From Streptomyces sp. ML-6 (GTDB taxonomy: Bacteria; Actinomycetota; Actinomycetes; Streptomycetales; Streptomycetaceae), in NCBI RefSeq assembly GCF_030116705.1, contig NZ_JAOTIK010000001.1:2251001-2315000 (forward strand): a stretch of 64,000 nt of DNA, in the 5' to 3' direction. Position numbers and translations under genes: made by a program. Under the pieces are notes generated by a model that was given only the letters and a program-made list of their open reading frames with translations, searched no databases and had not been told where the DNA came from. Positions 28,024 through 36,392 of the stretch are shown here, in pieces (position 1 is the first letter of the stretch; every line of letters begins with the position of its first letter).

Positions 28024-30897
28024 TCACGCAGGGACGATGTTGACCAGCTTCGGCGCCCGCACGATCACCTTGCGGATGCCCGCCCCGTTCAGCGCCGCGA
28101 CCACGGCCGGGTCGGCCAGGGCCAGCGCCTCCAGCTCCTCGTCCGTGATCGACGGGGAGATCTCCAGACGGGCCTTGACCTTGCCCTTGACCTGGACGAC
28201 GCAGGTCACGGTCTCGTCCACGACGTACGCGGGGTCGGCGACCGGGAAGTCCTGGTGCACGACCGACTCGGTGTGGCCCAGTCGGCGCCACAGCTCCTCG
28301 GCGATGTGCGGCGCCAGCGGGGCCACCAGCAGCACCAGCGACTCGGCGACGGACCGAGGCAGCGGGCCGCCCGCCTTGGTCAGGTGGTTGTTCAGCTCGG
28401 TGACCTTGGCGATGGCCGTGTTGAAGCGCATTCCGGCCATGTCCTGGCCGACCCCGTCGATCGCCTTGTGCAGCGCGCGCAGCGTCTCCTCGCCGGGCTC
28501 CGCGTCCACGACGGTGACCTCGCCGGTCTCCTCGTCGACGACATTGCGCCACAGCCGCTGCAGCAGCCGGTACTGGCCGACGACGGCGCGCGTGTCCCAC
28601 GGCCGCGAGACGTCCAGCGGGCCCATCGCCATCTCGTACAGGCGCAGCGTGTCCGCCCCGTACTCGGCGCAGATCTCGTCCGGGGTGACGGCGTTCTTCA
28701 GGGACTTGCCCATCTTGCCCAGGACCCGGCTGACCTTCTCGCCCTGGTAGTAGAATTTTCCGTCGCGCTCCTCGACCTCGGCCGCCGGGACCGCGATGCC
28801 GCGGCTGTCCCGATAGACGAACGCCTGGATCATGCCCTGGTTGTACAGCTTGTGGAACGGCTCGGCGGACGAGATGTGCCCCAGGTCGTACAGCACCTTG
28901 GACCAGAAACGGGCGTACAGCAGGTGCAGGACGGCGTGCTCGGAACCGCCGATGTACAGGTCGACACCACCGGCCGGCCGGCCCTCGCGCGGGCCCATCC
29001 AGTACTGCTCGATCGCCGGGTCGACCAGCTGCGAGGAGTTGTTCGGGTCCAGGTAGCGCAGCTCGTACCAGCAGGAACCCGCCCAGTTGGGCATGGTGTT
29101 GGTCTCGCGGCGGTACTTCTTCGGGCCGTTGCCGTCGCCCAGGTCCAGGGTCACGTCGACCCAGTCGGCGTTCCGGGACAGCGGGGTCTCGGGCTGGGTG
29201 TCGGCGTCGTCCGGGTCGAAGGTGCGCGGCGAGTAGTCGTCGACCTCCGGCAGTTCCAACGGCAGCATCGACTCAGGGAGCGGGTGGGCGATGCCGTCCT
29301 CGTCGTACACGATCGGGAAGGGCTCGCCCCAGTAGCGCTGGCGGCTGAACAGCCAGTCGCGCAGCCGGAAGTTGACGGTGCCCTCGCCGACGCCGTGCTC
29401 CGTCAGCCATTCGGTGATCTTCGCCTTGGCCTCGACGACGCCCAGACCGTTCAGCGAGATCTCGTCGTTGGCGGAGTTGACCAGCTTCGCCTCGTACGAG
29501 GCGAAGGCGTCCTCCCACGTCGAGGGGTCCGTACCGCGGTCGTCCGACGGCTCGACGACACAGCGCATCGGCAGTTCGAAGGCGCGCGCGAAGGCGAAGT
29601 CGCGCGCATCGTGCGCCGGTACGGCCATGATCGCGCCGGTGCCGTAGCCCATCAGCACGTAGTCGGCGATGAAGACGGGCACCTTCTCGCCGCTGACCGG
29701 GTTGGTCGCGTACGCGCCGGTGAAGACGCCGGTCTTGTCCTTGGCCTCGGCCTGCCGCTCCACGTCGGACTTGGCGGCGGCCAGCTTGCGGTATGCCGTG
29801 ACGGCCTCGATCGGGGTCGCGTGACCGCCGGTCCACACCGGGTGGGTGCCCTCGGGCCAGGCGACCGGGGTGATCCGCTCGACCAGCTCGTGCTCGGGCG
29901 CCAGCACCATGTAGGTGGCACCGAACAGGGTGTCCTGGCGGGTGGTGAAGACGGTGATGCTGTCGGCACCGTCGACCGGGAAGTCGACGCGCGCGCCCTC
30001 GGAGCGCCCGATCCAGTTGCGCTGCTGCAGCTTGATGGCCTCGGGCCAGTCCAGGCCGTCCAGGTCGTTCAGCAGCCGGTCGGCGTAGGCGGTGATGCGC
30101 ATGTTCCACTGGCGCAGCTTGGCCTTGAAGACGGGGAAGTTGCCGCGCTCGGAACGGCCGTCGGCCGTCACCTCTTCGTTGGCCAGTACGGTGCCCAGGC
30201 CCGGCGACCAGTTGACGGGCGCGTCGGAGGCGTACGCCAGGCGGTACTCGCCCAGGACGTCCGCGCGCTCGACGGCGTTCAGGGCGCTCCAGTCACGGCC
30301 GTCCGGGGTGGGGCGCGAACCGTTCTCGAACTGTTCGACCAGCTCGGCGATCGGGCGGGCCCGGTCGGCCTCGGTGTCGTACCAGGAGTTGAAGATCTGC
30401 AGGAAGATCCACTGGGTCCACTTGTAGTACTCCGACTCGATCGTGGCGAACGAGCGGCGCTTGTCGTGGCCCAGACCCAGTCGGCGCAGCTGGGCGGTCA
30501 TGTTCTCGATGTTGGCCTCGGTGGAGACCCGCGGGTGCGTGCCGGTCTGGACGGCGTACTGCTCCGCGGGCAGGCCGAAGGCGTCGAAGCCCAGGGTGTG
30601 CAGCACGTTGTGCCCGGTCATCCGCTGGTAGCGGGCGAAAACATCGGTGGCGATGTAGCCCAGGGGGTGACCCACGTGCAGGCCCGCACCCGAGGGGTAC
30701 GGGAACATGTCCATGATGAATTTCTTCGGCTTGGCGACCTGTGCCGGATCGCCCGCCAGGTCACCGGTCGGGTTCGGCGCCTCGTACGTGCCCTCGGCGT
30801 CCCAGAAGTCCTGCCAGCGTGCCTCGATGTCGGCGGCCATCGCCGCCGTGTAGCGGTGCGGCGCAGCCGTCTCGGCTGCGGAATTCGTCTCGCTCAT
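28024..30897 (-). CDS. leuS: Leucyl-tRNA synthetase, 957 aa
   Basis: Class Ia aminoacyl-tRNA synthetase with editing domain. The HIGH-type motif is in [16 protein letters not shown] and the KMSKS-type loop reads KMGKSLKN, the actinobacterial variant. The CP1 editing domain lies between ([20 protein letters not shown]), and the C-terminal anticodon-binding and tail domains are complete. ATG at 30897 ([14 protein letters not shown]) is chosen over an in-frame start at 30981 that would sit inside the upstream terminator. A 12-codon leucine-rich leader and an intrinsic terminator lie upstream and suggest transcription attenuation. Confidence 0.97.
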   Translation of the reverse strand: MSETNSAAETAAPHRYTAAMAADIEARWQDFWDAEGTYEAPNPTGDLAGDPAQVAKPKKFIMDMFPYPSGAGLHVGHPLGYIATDVFARYQRMTGHNVLHTLGFDAFGLPAEQYAVQTGTHPRVSTEANIENMTAQLRRLGLGHDKRRSFATIESEYYKWTQWIFLQIFNSWYDTEADRARPIAELVEQFENGSRPTPDGRDWSALNAVERADVLGEYRLAYASDAPVNWSPGLGTVLANEEVTADGRSERGNFPVFKAKLRQWNMRITAYADRLLNDLDGLDWPEAIKLQQRNWIGRSEGARVDFPVDGADSITVFTTRQDTLFGATYMVLAPEHELVERITPVAWPEGTHPVWTGGHATPIEAVTAYRKLAAAKSDVERQAEAKDKTGVFTGAYATNPVSGEKVPVFIADYVLMGYGTGAIMAVPAHDARDFAFARAFELPMRCVVEPSDDRGTDPSTWEDAFASYEAKLVNSANDEISLNGLGVVEAKAKITEWLTEHGVGEGTVNFRLRDWLFSRQRYWGEPFPIVYDEDGIAHPLPESMLPLELPEVDDYSPRTFDPDDADTQPETPLSRNADWVDVTLDLGDGNGPKKYRRETNTMPNWAGSCWYELRYLDPNNSSQLVDPAIEQYWMGPREGRPAGGVDLYIGGSEHAVLHLLYARFWSKVLYDLGHISSAEPFHKLYNQGMIQAFVYRDSRGIAVPAAEVEERDGKFYYQGEKVSRVLGKMGKSLKNAVTPDEICAEYGADTLRLYEMAMGPLDVSRPWDTRAVVGQYRLLQRLWRNVVDEETGEVTVVDAEPGEETLRALHKAIDGVGQDMAGMRFNTAIAKVTELNNHLTKAGGPLPRSVAESLVLLVAPLAPHIAEELWRRLGHTESVVHQDFPVADPAYVVDETVTCVVQVKGKVKARLEISPSITDEELEALALADPAVVAALNGAGIRKVIVRAPKLVNIVPA

Positions 30898-30960
30898 GAT
30901 CCTCAAAGCTCCATCGATCGTCATCTGCCGGCGTCCACGTTCACGGACCCTCGTCCACGG

Positions 30961-30989
30961 AAACGAAAAATCCCCTCGCACAGGAGGGG
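30961..30989 (-). terminator. Intrinsic terminator in the leuS leader
   Basis: On the minus strand TCCCCTC (30983-30989 complement) pairs with GAGGGGA (30970-30976 complement), 7 bp with a 6-nt loop, directly followed by TTTTTCGTTT. This is a textbook terminator with a U-tract, rare in this GC-rich genome, and it lies 64 nt upstream of the leuS ATG, so it is placed to act as an attenuator. Confidence 0.85.
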
Positions 30990-30991
30990 AC

Positions 30992-31043
30992 GCCGCGCTG
31001 ATTCCGGCCAGGCATTCTCACCGGTCGGGACTGATCAGCGCGG
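30992..31043 (-). promoter_or_regulatory. Long-range stem in the leuS leader, overlapping the leader stop codon
   Basis: CCGCGCTGAT (30992-31001 on the plus strand) is the exact reverse complement of ATCAGCGCGG (31034-31043). The distal arm includes the TGA of the leader peptide, so a ribosome reaching the stop would prevent pairing. Inner CCGG segments may extend the fold. Confidence 0.6.
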
Positions 31044-31073
31044 CTCGCTAAGCAGAAGGCGTACGGCACGCAT
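31035..31073 (-). CDS. leuS leader peptide MRAVRLLLSEPR, 12 aa
   Basis: Short reading frame ATG to TGA with three consecutive Leu codons (CTT CTG CTT) at codons 6-8; CTT is uncommon in streptomycete genes. No Shine-Dalgarno precedes the ATG, but a TACCCT -10-like hexamer ends 6 nt before it, so the RNA may be leaderless. Position (138 nt between its stop and the leuS start), Leu run and the downstream terminator fit classical ribosome-mediated attenuation by charged tRNA-Leu. Confidence 0.65.
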   Translation of the reverse strand: MRAVRLLLSEPR

Positions 31074-31276
31074 GGCGCCAGGGTACCGCACGGGTCCGGA
31101 ACCGGGCCGGGCACAACCGAACCGTGAGACCGGAACAGAGACGTCCGCGCGACGGAGGGCCACCGGGAAGACGCGACGGAGCGTCCGGAAGAGCCACCCG
31201 CCCTCCTGCACCCCCGAAGGGGGTGGGCACCGGGAAAACCGGAGAACGCCCCCCGGACACACCTGTTCAGGGAAAC

Positions 31277-31314
31277 GAAGAAGCGGGCCACTCTTGTGAG
31301 TGACCCGCTTCTTC
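31277..31314 (-). terminator. Terminator after tRNA-Ala copy 1
   Basis: 17-bp inverted repeat with one wobble pair (31277-31293 with 31298-31314, arm GAAGAAGCGGGCCACTC), 4-nt loop, starting 8 nt after the tRNA. Confidence 0.85.
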
Positions 31315-31321
31315 TTCACTG

Positions 31322-31394
31322 TGGAGCTAAGGAGAATTGAACTCCTGACCTCCTGCATGCCATGCAGGCGCTCTACCAACTGAGCTATAGCCCC
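31322..31394 (-). tRNA. tRNA-Ala, anticodon GGC, copy 1
   Basis: 73 nt with the full cloverleaf: acceptor GGGGCTA/TAGCTCC with the G3-U70 identity pair, D arm, anticodon arm CCTGC-ATGGCAT-GCAGG (anticodon GGC) and T arm around TTCAATT. Discriminator A73; CCA is not encoded. It has its own promoter and terminator. The sequence is identical to the second copy at 32361. Confidence 0.97.
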
Positions 31395-31432
31395 TTGCTG
31401 TGTGCCGCCCGGTTTCCCCGGCGACATCGAGA

Positions 31433-31462
31433 ACATTACCGGTGACCCCGCCACTCCACCAA
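31433..31462 (-). promoter_or_regulatory. Putative promoter of tRNA-Ala copy 1
   Basis: Minus strand TTGGTG (31457-31462), 18-nt spacer, TAATGT (31433-31438); predicted start about 30 nt upstream of the tRNA. Confidence 0.55.
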
Positions 31463-31556
31463 ATCGTTTCCCGGTCGCATGGATTTGACCGGTTCTGCGG
31501 TACCCGGGTCGGCGCCGATCGGGGCCGATCGGGGCCGATCGGCGCCACCGGAGGGG

Positions 31557-31790
31557 TCACGCCGTGGCGAAGGAGTAGAAGCGCTTGAGGGTGCAGTGCT
31601 CCTCCAGCAGCCGTCCGTAGATCGGCTCCCCTTCCAGCTCCCGGTAGGTCTCGATCGGGTCGCCTTTTATGATCAGCGCCCGCGCACACTCCTCGCACCA
31701 GTACTGGTACTCCGGATTGATCGGATCCATGTCCCTGACGATGGGTGTGCCACTGCCGCACCAGTCACATTTCCGCCTGTGTGCACCCAT
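31557..31790 (-). CDS. Small zinc-ribbon-like conserved protein, 77 aa
   Basis: Two Cys pairs, CDWC near residue 8 and CEEC near residue 32, are spaced to bind one zinc ion. The rest (ALIIKGDPIETYRELEGEPI) is unrecognised. ATG at 31790 has GGAG 11 nt upstream. It is cytoplasmic by composition. It lies between two identical tRNA-Ala genes and starts 3 nt after a possible upstream small gene, which suggests a two-gene transcript. It may be a nucleic-acid or protein-binding adaptor, but no function can be assigned. Confidence 0.78.
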   Translation of the reverse strand: MGAHRRKCDWCGSGTPIVRDMDPINPEYQYWCEECARALIIKGDPIETYRELEGEPIYGRLLEEHCTLKRFYSFATA

Positions 31791-31793
31791 GGG

Positions 31794-32006
31794 TCAGCTC
31801 CGGGTCCGGCCGCGGGCGGTACACGCACGACGAGCGCCGGCGGTACCCCCGCGCACCCGGACCGCACGGGGCGGACCGACGGCACGGCGGCGGGCCCGGA
31901 CGCGGACGCGACGTCCGGGGGCGACAGATGCTTCGGGGGTCGGGGGGGCCGCAGGGGCTTCGGGGACAAGGAGCAGGTCCGGGACCTCTTGGCGGCTCGC
32001 AGGCAT
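31794..32006 (-). CDS. Possible small Arg-rich protein, 70 aa
   Basis: ATG at 32006 is preceded by GGGAGGGAG at 5 nt, one of the better ribosome binding sites in the window. The product begins MPASRQEVPDLLLVPEAPAA, then becomes strongly Arg/Ala/Gly rich. It ends 3 nt before the zinc-ribbon gene, whose Shine-Dalgarno lies inside its last codons. Low complexity makes a chance reading frame possible, so the evidence is the binding site and the spacing rather than similarity. Confidence 0.45.
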   Translation of the reverse strand: MPASRQEVPDLLLVPEAPAAPPTPEASVAPGRRVRVRARRRAVGPPRAVRVRGGTAGARRACTARGRTRS

Positions 32007-32324
32007 CGCGCTCCCTCCCGTTCGGTCCGTCGCCCCCTCCGGCGTTCCGATTCTGCCATGACCCCGCAAGAGGGACAGCCCGTCGAGGATCCGGCGGGTC
32101 GACGACGAGGCGGGAACCCCGTACCCGCGCCCGCCCCGGAGAGCGCAACGGCGCCCTCGGAACACACGTCCGCCGACACCGGTACCGGCAGCACCCGGCA
32201 ACTCCCGTGCGCAGAAACGGCCGTGGAGGGACACGGCAAGGGTGACGATCGGTCAGGCGGCGGACCGGGAAGCGCGCCCGGCCGACGGAAGGCCGCCGGA
32301 GGCGTCGAGCGGTGGAAGAACGAG

Positions 32325-32355
32325 AAGATCCCGCCCCTGACAGGGACGGGATCTT
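32325..32355 (-). terminator. Terminator after tRNA-Ala copy 2
   Basis: 14-bp stem with one wobble pair (32325-32338 with 32342-32355, arm AAGATCCCGCCCCT), GAC loop, 5 nt from the tRNA 3' end. Confidence 0.82.
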
Positions 32356-32360
32356 GATTG

Positions 32361-32433
32361 TGGAGCTAAGGAGAATTGAACTCCTGACCTCCTGCATGCC
32401 ATGCAGGCGCTCTACCAACTGAGCTATAGCCCC
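32361..32433 (-). tRNA. tRNA-Ala, anticodon GGC, copy 2
   Basis: Identical over all 73 nt to the tRNA at 31322-31394 (G3-U70 pair, anticodon GGC, no encoded CCA). Flanking sequences differ apart from GTGGAG at the 3' boundary, and it has separate promoter and terminator, so the two are independently transcribed duplicates. Confidence 0.97.
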
Positions 32434-32479
32434 GCTGCTCGCTGTGTTTCTCTGCGTTTCCGCGCCGCGAACAAGAAGA

Positions 32480-32509
32480 ACTCTAGCCTGTGACCTGCCA
32501 GAAAGTGAA
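32480..32509 (-). promoter_or_regulatory. Putative promoter of tRNA-Ala copy 2
   Basis: Minus strand TTCACT (32504-32509), 18-nt spacer, TAGAGT (32480-32485); start expected about 40 nt before the tRNA. Confidence 0.55.
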
Positions 32510-32696
32510 ATCCGGCCGACGGGGGCCGGGGCGGGCCTCCGTCCGCCGCCCCGCCTCGGCTCCGGGAGCGGGGCATCGGCGCCCCGGAACCGGAATGAGG
32601 CCCGGACCGGAATCGGCGCGGACCGCCCCCGGATGAACCGAACCGGGGCGGACGACCTCCCGGCCGGTCCCCGGCCATCCGGTTCCCGGGTGCCGA

Positions 32697-32730
32697 GTCC
32701 CAGGTACCGGGTCCCAGGTACCGGGTCCGG
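32697..32730. repeat. 14-bp tandem repeat, 2.4 units
   Basis: GTCCCAGGTACCGG at 32697-32710 is repeated exactly at 32711-32724, followed by a partial unit. Confidence 0.85.
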
Positions 32731-32742
32731 AGTCACAGGCAC

Positions 32743-33396
32743 CTAGGTGTCGTCGCCGAGCACCGGCTCCGGCAGCGTGCCGGCGTTGTGCTCCAGCAGG
32801 CGCCAGCCGCGCGCGCCCTCGCCCAGCACCGACCAGCAGCAGTTGGAGAGCCCGCCGAGTCCTTCCCAGTGGTGCGCCTCCAGCCCCAGCAGCCGACCGA
32901 TGGTGGTACGGATGGTGCCACCGTGGCTGACCACGACGAGCGTGCCGTTCTCGGGCAGTTTCTCGGCGTGTTCGAGCACGACCGGAGCGGCCCGGTCGGC
33001 GACCTCGGTCTCCAGTTCGCCGCCGCCCCGCCGCACGGGCTCGCCGCGCTTCCACGCGGCGTACTGCTCGCCGTACTGCCCGACGATCTCCTCGTGCGTG
33101 AGGCCCTGCCAGGCGCCCGCGTAGGTCTCGCGCAGTCCCGCGTCGTGCGCGACTCCGAGGCCGGTGAGCGCGGCGAGCTCGGCGGCCGTGGCCGCCGCAC
33201 GCTGGAGGTCGGAGGCGACGATCGCGTCCGGCTTCAGCGAGGCGAGCAGCCGGGCGGCCCGCCGGGCCTGCCCGACTCCGACCTCGGTGAGCGCGATGTC
33301 CGTGGAGCCCTGGAACCGGCGCTCCAGGTTCCAGGCCGTCTGGCCGTGCCGCCAGAGGACGATCCTGCGCCCCCGGCCCTTCTTGCCGCCGCTCAG
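32743..33396 (-). CDS. Histidine phosphatase family protein (phosphoglycerate mutase-like), 217 aa, apparent CTG start
   Basis: Carries the phosphatase RHG motif (IVLWRHGQTAWN, residues 12-23), RRFQGSTDIALTEVG and the second catalytic His in VVVSHGGTIRTT. Family members remove phosphate from small metabolites or proteins. Between the in-frame TGA just upstream and the catalytic RHG there is no ATG, GTG or TTG. The only sensible start is CTG at 33396, which overlaps the rsfS stop (CTGA) and has AAGGTGAG 5 nt upstream. The next GTG (33036) would delete the catalytic half. The gene is translationally coupled to rsfS. Confidence 0.85.
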   Translation of the reverse strand: MSGGKKGRGRRIVLWRHGQTAWNLERRFQGSTDIALTEVGVGQARRAARLLASLKPDAIVASDLQRAAATAAELAALTGLGVAHDAGLRETYAGAWQGLTHEEIVGQYGEQYAAWKRGEPVRRGGGELETEVADRAAPVVLEHAEKLPENGTLVVVSHGGTIRTTIGRLLGLEAHHWEGLGGLSNCCWSVLGEGARGWRLLEHNAGTLPEPVLGDDT

Positions 33397-33824
33397 CTCT
33401 GCTCACCTTCCGTGCCGCCGGTGAGCTTGGCGTGCTCCTCGGCCTTGCCGCGGGTCTTGACCGCGTCCTCGGGGAGCGCGATCTCGGGGCAGTCCTTCCA
33501 CAGGCGCTCCAGCGCGTAGAAGACGCGCTCCTCGCTGTGCTGGACGTGGATGACGATGTCGACGTAGTCGAGGAGGATCCAGCGCGCGTCCCGGTCGCCC
33601 TCGCGGCGCACCGGCTTGGCGCCGAGCTCCTTCTGGAGCCGCTCCTCGATCTCGTCGACGATCGACTTGACCTGGCGGTCGTTGGGGGCCGAGGCCAGCA
33701 GGAAGGCGTCCGTGATCGACAGCACGTCGCTGACGTCGTACGCGATGATGTCGTGCGCGAGCCGGTCGGCGGCCGCCTGGGCGGCGGCGTTGATGAGCTC
33801 GATGGAGCGGTCCGTGGCGGTCAC
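33393..33824 (-). CDS. rsfS: Ribosome silencing factor RsfS (Iojap), 143 aa
   Basis: Binds L14 of the large subunit and blocks subunit joining when nutrients are scarce. Typical sequence: MTATDRSIELINAAAQAA, DVSDVLSITDAFLLASAPND, GDRDARWILLDYVDIVIHV and FYALERLW. GTG at 33824 gives the family length; an in-frame TTG at 33890 would add 22 residues not typical of RsfS. An acidic/Lys tail ends the protein. The nadD-lytR-rsfS order is conserved in streptomycetes. It overlaps the phosphatase gene by 4 bp. Confidence 0.94.
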   Translation of the reverse strand: MTATDRSIELINAAAQAAADRLAHDIIAYDVSDVLSITDAFLLASAPNDRQVKSIVDEIEERLQKELGAKPVRREGDRDARWILLDYVDIVIHVQHSEERVFYALERLWKDCPEIALPEDAVKTRGKAEEHAKLTGGTEGEQS

Positions 33825-33938
33825 AAGCAGGCTTTCGTCGGCGGTCAGATCAACCTCTAGGGTCTCACGGACCGCCGACAGCCCACGCAATGAACGTTCG
33901 AGTGCCGGATCAGCACCGCCCGGACGGCGAGGTCCGGG

Positions 33939-35717
33939 TCATTTGATCTTGTAGTCCTGGCCGAGCACGACGGACACGTCCACGTTGGCGGCGGGCTTGC
34001 CCTGCTTCACCGCCTCCGCCGGCAGACCCAGGGTCTTGGCGACCTGCACCGCCTTCTCCTTGTCCTGGGCGGTCCTGTGGATGACCTCGGACGACGGCAT
34101 GGTCCCGGTCGTACCACCGTCGACGAAGGCGTAGCCGCCGTTGACCAGCTTGATCCGGGCGGATGCCACGCCCTCCTTGTCACCGGTGGCGTTCTTGACG
34201 TCGACCCGTACCACGGCACCCGCGGCCGGGGCCTTCACCGTGCCGCCCAGAACGTCCTTGACGACGTTCTCGGTGGCCTCGTCGGTGAGCGTGCCGTCCG
34301 GCTGGACCGGCAGCACGGTCGTCTTGTAGTCGCCGACCTTGGCGTGCTGGGCGAGCTTCGCCAGGGAGGCCCCGAGGTCCTTCTCGGGGAGCGAGGGGTC
34401 GAGGATCTGCGCGAGCGTCTGCACGGTGACCGTGGCGGCCTTCGGGTCGCCCGAGATCTTCCGCAGCACGCTCCGCATGACCTCCCCGAACCGCATGAGC
34501 TGCTTCGCCTCGGTCTCGCCGGGCCCCTGGTAGGTGGCGTACGCGACGGCCATCCGGCCGCTCAGGGTCTGTGACTCGCCCTTCTTCACCAGAGGTGAAG
34601 CACCCTTCTTGGAGTCGGGCACATCGGTGTCGGTGTCGATCTCGATGTTGCCGACCAGGTCGACGAGGGTCTCCAGGTAAGGGGTGTCGAGTCGCCACGT
34701 ACCGCCGATGTCGGTGCCGAGCAACCCGTCGATGGAGTCGCGGGTACCGGTGGCGCCGTCGTCCTCGACCGACTTGCCGAGGGTGGTCGTGGCGCCCTCC
34801 TCGTTGGCGACCATGAGCGAGTTGGGCAGCAGGACCGTGGTTCCCTGCTTGGTCGTCACGTTGTCGACGAGCAGTGCCGTGGAGGTGCCGCCCTTCTTGG
34901 TGTTGTGCAGGTGGACCACGATGACGTCCCGCTGCTGCGGGCCCGCCGACGCCGTGTTGTCCTTCTCCGAGTCGGACAGACCGGGAATCTTTCCGGCGGA
35001 CCAGAGATAGCCGACGCCGCCGACCACGACCAGGGCCACCACGACTATCAGCGCGACCATGCGGTTGCGGCCGCGGCGCCGCGCCTCCTCGCGCCGCTCG
35101 CTGCGGCTCTCGGTGAACTTCAGCCAGTCGATGACGTCTTCGGAGTCCTCGTCGGGCTCCTCGATGAAGGAGAACTGCTCGGTGCGGTAGTCGTGGTCGG
35201 CGCGGCGCTGCCCGGGGACGGCCGCTTCCGGCCCGGCGTCGAAGCGGGGCTCGGACTCCGGCTCGGGCTCGGGTTCCCGCGGGGCCGGGGCGGGCGCGGG
35301 CGGCATGGGCGGTGCCTGCGCCGGCGGGACCGGTTGCGCGCTCGCCTGCTGCGGAACGTTCCACTGCTGGGTGGTGTCGACCGCGGCGGGCTGCCGGCCG
35401 GTGTCGTAGCCGTAACCGTCATAGCCGTCGTAACCCGGTTGCTGGGGCTGCTGGGAGGCGTACGGGTCGTACGGCTGCTGCTGGAAGTACTGCTGCGGGG
35501 CCTGGAGCTGGGCGTACGGGTCGTACCCGTACCCCGGGTCGGTCTGCTGACCGTTCTGCAGGTGGGGCTGCTGCGCCTGCTGGTGGGGCTGCTGGGAGGC
35601 GTACGGGTCGTACGCCTGCTGACCCGCCTGCTGGTACACCGGCTGCCCGTACTCGTCGTAGCCGATGACCTGCGGCTGCTGGTAGTACGGGTCGTACGGG
35701 TTCTGCTGGTCGTTCAC
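33939..35717 (-). CDS. LytR-type envelope protein with LytR C-terminal domain (PdtA position), 592 aa
   Basis: Order: a cytoplasmic Gln/Tyr/Pro-rich region (1-190) with repeated PYDPYASQQP-like units, an acidic linker, one transmembrane helix (MVALIVVVALVVVGGVGYLW, near 235), an extracellular LCP-like domain (HLHNTKKGGTSTALLVDNV, DIGGTWRLDTPYLETLVDL, LMRFGEVMRSVL) and a LytR_C domain (VVRVDVKNATGDKEGVASA). LCP proteins transfer lipid-linked anionic glycopolymers to peptidoglycan. The syntenic S. coelicolor gene SCO2578 is PdtA, reported to be needed for proper spore envelopes; orthology here rests on position and architecture. GTG at 35717 has GAGGGG upstream. Confidence 0.85.
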   Translation of the reverse strand: MNDQQNPYDPYYQQPQVIGYDEYGQPVYQQAGQQAYDPYASQQPHQQAQQPHLQNGQQTDPGYGYDPYAQLQAPQQYFQQQPYDPYASQQPQQPGYDGYDGYGYDTGRQPAAVDTTQQWNVPQQASAQPVPPAQAPPMPPAPAPAPREPEPEPESEPRFDAGPEAAVPGQRRADHDYRTEQFSFIEEPDEDSEDVIDWLKFTESRSERREEARRRGRNRMVALIVVVALVVVGGVGYLWSAGKIPGLSDSEKDNTASAGPQQRDVIVVHLHNTKKGGTSTALLVDNVTTKQGTTVLLPNSLMVANEEGATTTLGKSVEDDGATGTRDSIDGLLGTDIGGTWRLDTPYLETLVDLVGNIEIDTDTDVPDSKKGASPLVKKGESQTLSGRMAVAYATYQGPGETEAKQLMRFGEVMRSVLRKISGDPKAATVTVQTLAQILDPSLPEKDLGASLAKLAQHAKVGDYKTTVLPVQPDGTLTDEATENVVKDVLGGTVKAPAAGAVVRVDVKNATGDKEGVASARIKLVNGGYAFVDGGTTGTMPSSEVIHRTAQDKEKAVQVAKTLGLPAEAVKQGKPAANVDVSVVLGQDYKIK

Positions 35718-35736
35718 CGGTGCCCCTCTGCGTCGC

Positions 35737-36354
35737 TCATTCGCCGCGGTACAGCTGGCGCTTGTCGATGTAGCGGACCACGCCGTCCGGCACCAGATAC
35801 CAGACCGGGTCCCCCTGCGCGACTCTCTCACGGCAGTCCGTGGAGGAGATGGCGAGCGCGGGAACCTCCACGAGGGAGACGCCGCCCTCCGGCAGGCCCA
35901 CGTCCGTGAGCACGTGCCCCGGCCGGGTCACACCGATGAAGTGGGCGAGCGAGAACAGTTCGTCGGCGTCGCGCCAGGTGAGGATCTGGGAGAGCGCGTC
36001 GGCACCGGTGATGAAGAAGAGGTCGGCGTCACCATGGATCGCGCGCAGGTCCCGCAGCGTGTCGATGGTGTACGTGGGGCCGCTGCGGTCGACGTCGATC
36101 CGGCTGACGGAGAACTGCGGGTTGGACGCCGTAGCGATGACCGTCATCAGATAGCGGTCCTCGGCCGGGGAGACGTGCTTGTGGCTCTTCTGCCACGGCT
36201 GCCCGGTCGGGACGAAGATCACCTCGTCGAGGTGGAACTGGGCGGCCACCTCGCTGGCCGCCACCAGGTGTCCATGATGGATCGGGTCGAACGTCCCGCC
36301 CATCACGCCGAGTCGGCGCTTTTCGCGGCCGGTAGGCACTTCCTGCTCTCCCAT
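35737..36354 (-). CDS. nadD: Nicotinate-nucleotide adenylyltransferase, 205 aa
   Basis: Joins nicotinic acid mononucleotide to ATP in NAD synthesis. The nucleotidyltransferase motif [17 protein letters not shown] is at residues 15-31, with [12 protein letters not shown] next and the [13 protein letters not shown]-binding motif near the C-terminus. ATG at 36354 adds a short [13 protein letters not shown] leader before the core. It precedes the LytR-type gene by 19 nt, so nadD, that gene and rsfS probably share a transcript. Confidence 0.95.
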   Translation of the reverse strand: MGEQEVPTGREKRRLGVMGGTFDPIHHGHLVAASEVAAQFHLDEVIFVPTGQPWQKSHKHVSPAEDRYLMTVIATASNPQFSVSRIDVDRSGPTYTIDTLRDLRAIHGDADLFFITGADALSQILTWRDADELFSLAHFIGVTRPGHVLTDVGLPEGGVSLVEVPALAISSTDCRERVAQGDPVWYLVPDGVVRYIDKRQLYRGE

Positions 36355-36392
36355 GCGTGCAGAGCCTACTGGCACAGCTGTACGCCTCTGTC

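Larger units (their letters stand above)
32434..32742. other. Gap between tRNA-Ala copy 2 and the histidine phosphatase gene
   Basis: 309 bp. Contains the tRNA promoter (32480-32509) and a 14-bp tandem repeat (32697-32730). No gene is seen. Confidence 0.7.

Noticed and set aside
30898..31073. T-box riboswitch upstream of leuS
   Set aside because: No T-box core sequence or specifier loop is visible; the leader peptide plus terminator explains the region better.
31322..32433. Integrated element between the two tRNA-Ala genes
   Set aside because: No integrase, no att-like direct repeats other than the tRNAs themselves, and composition matches the chromosome.
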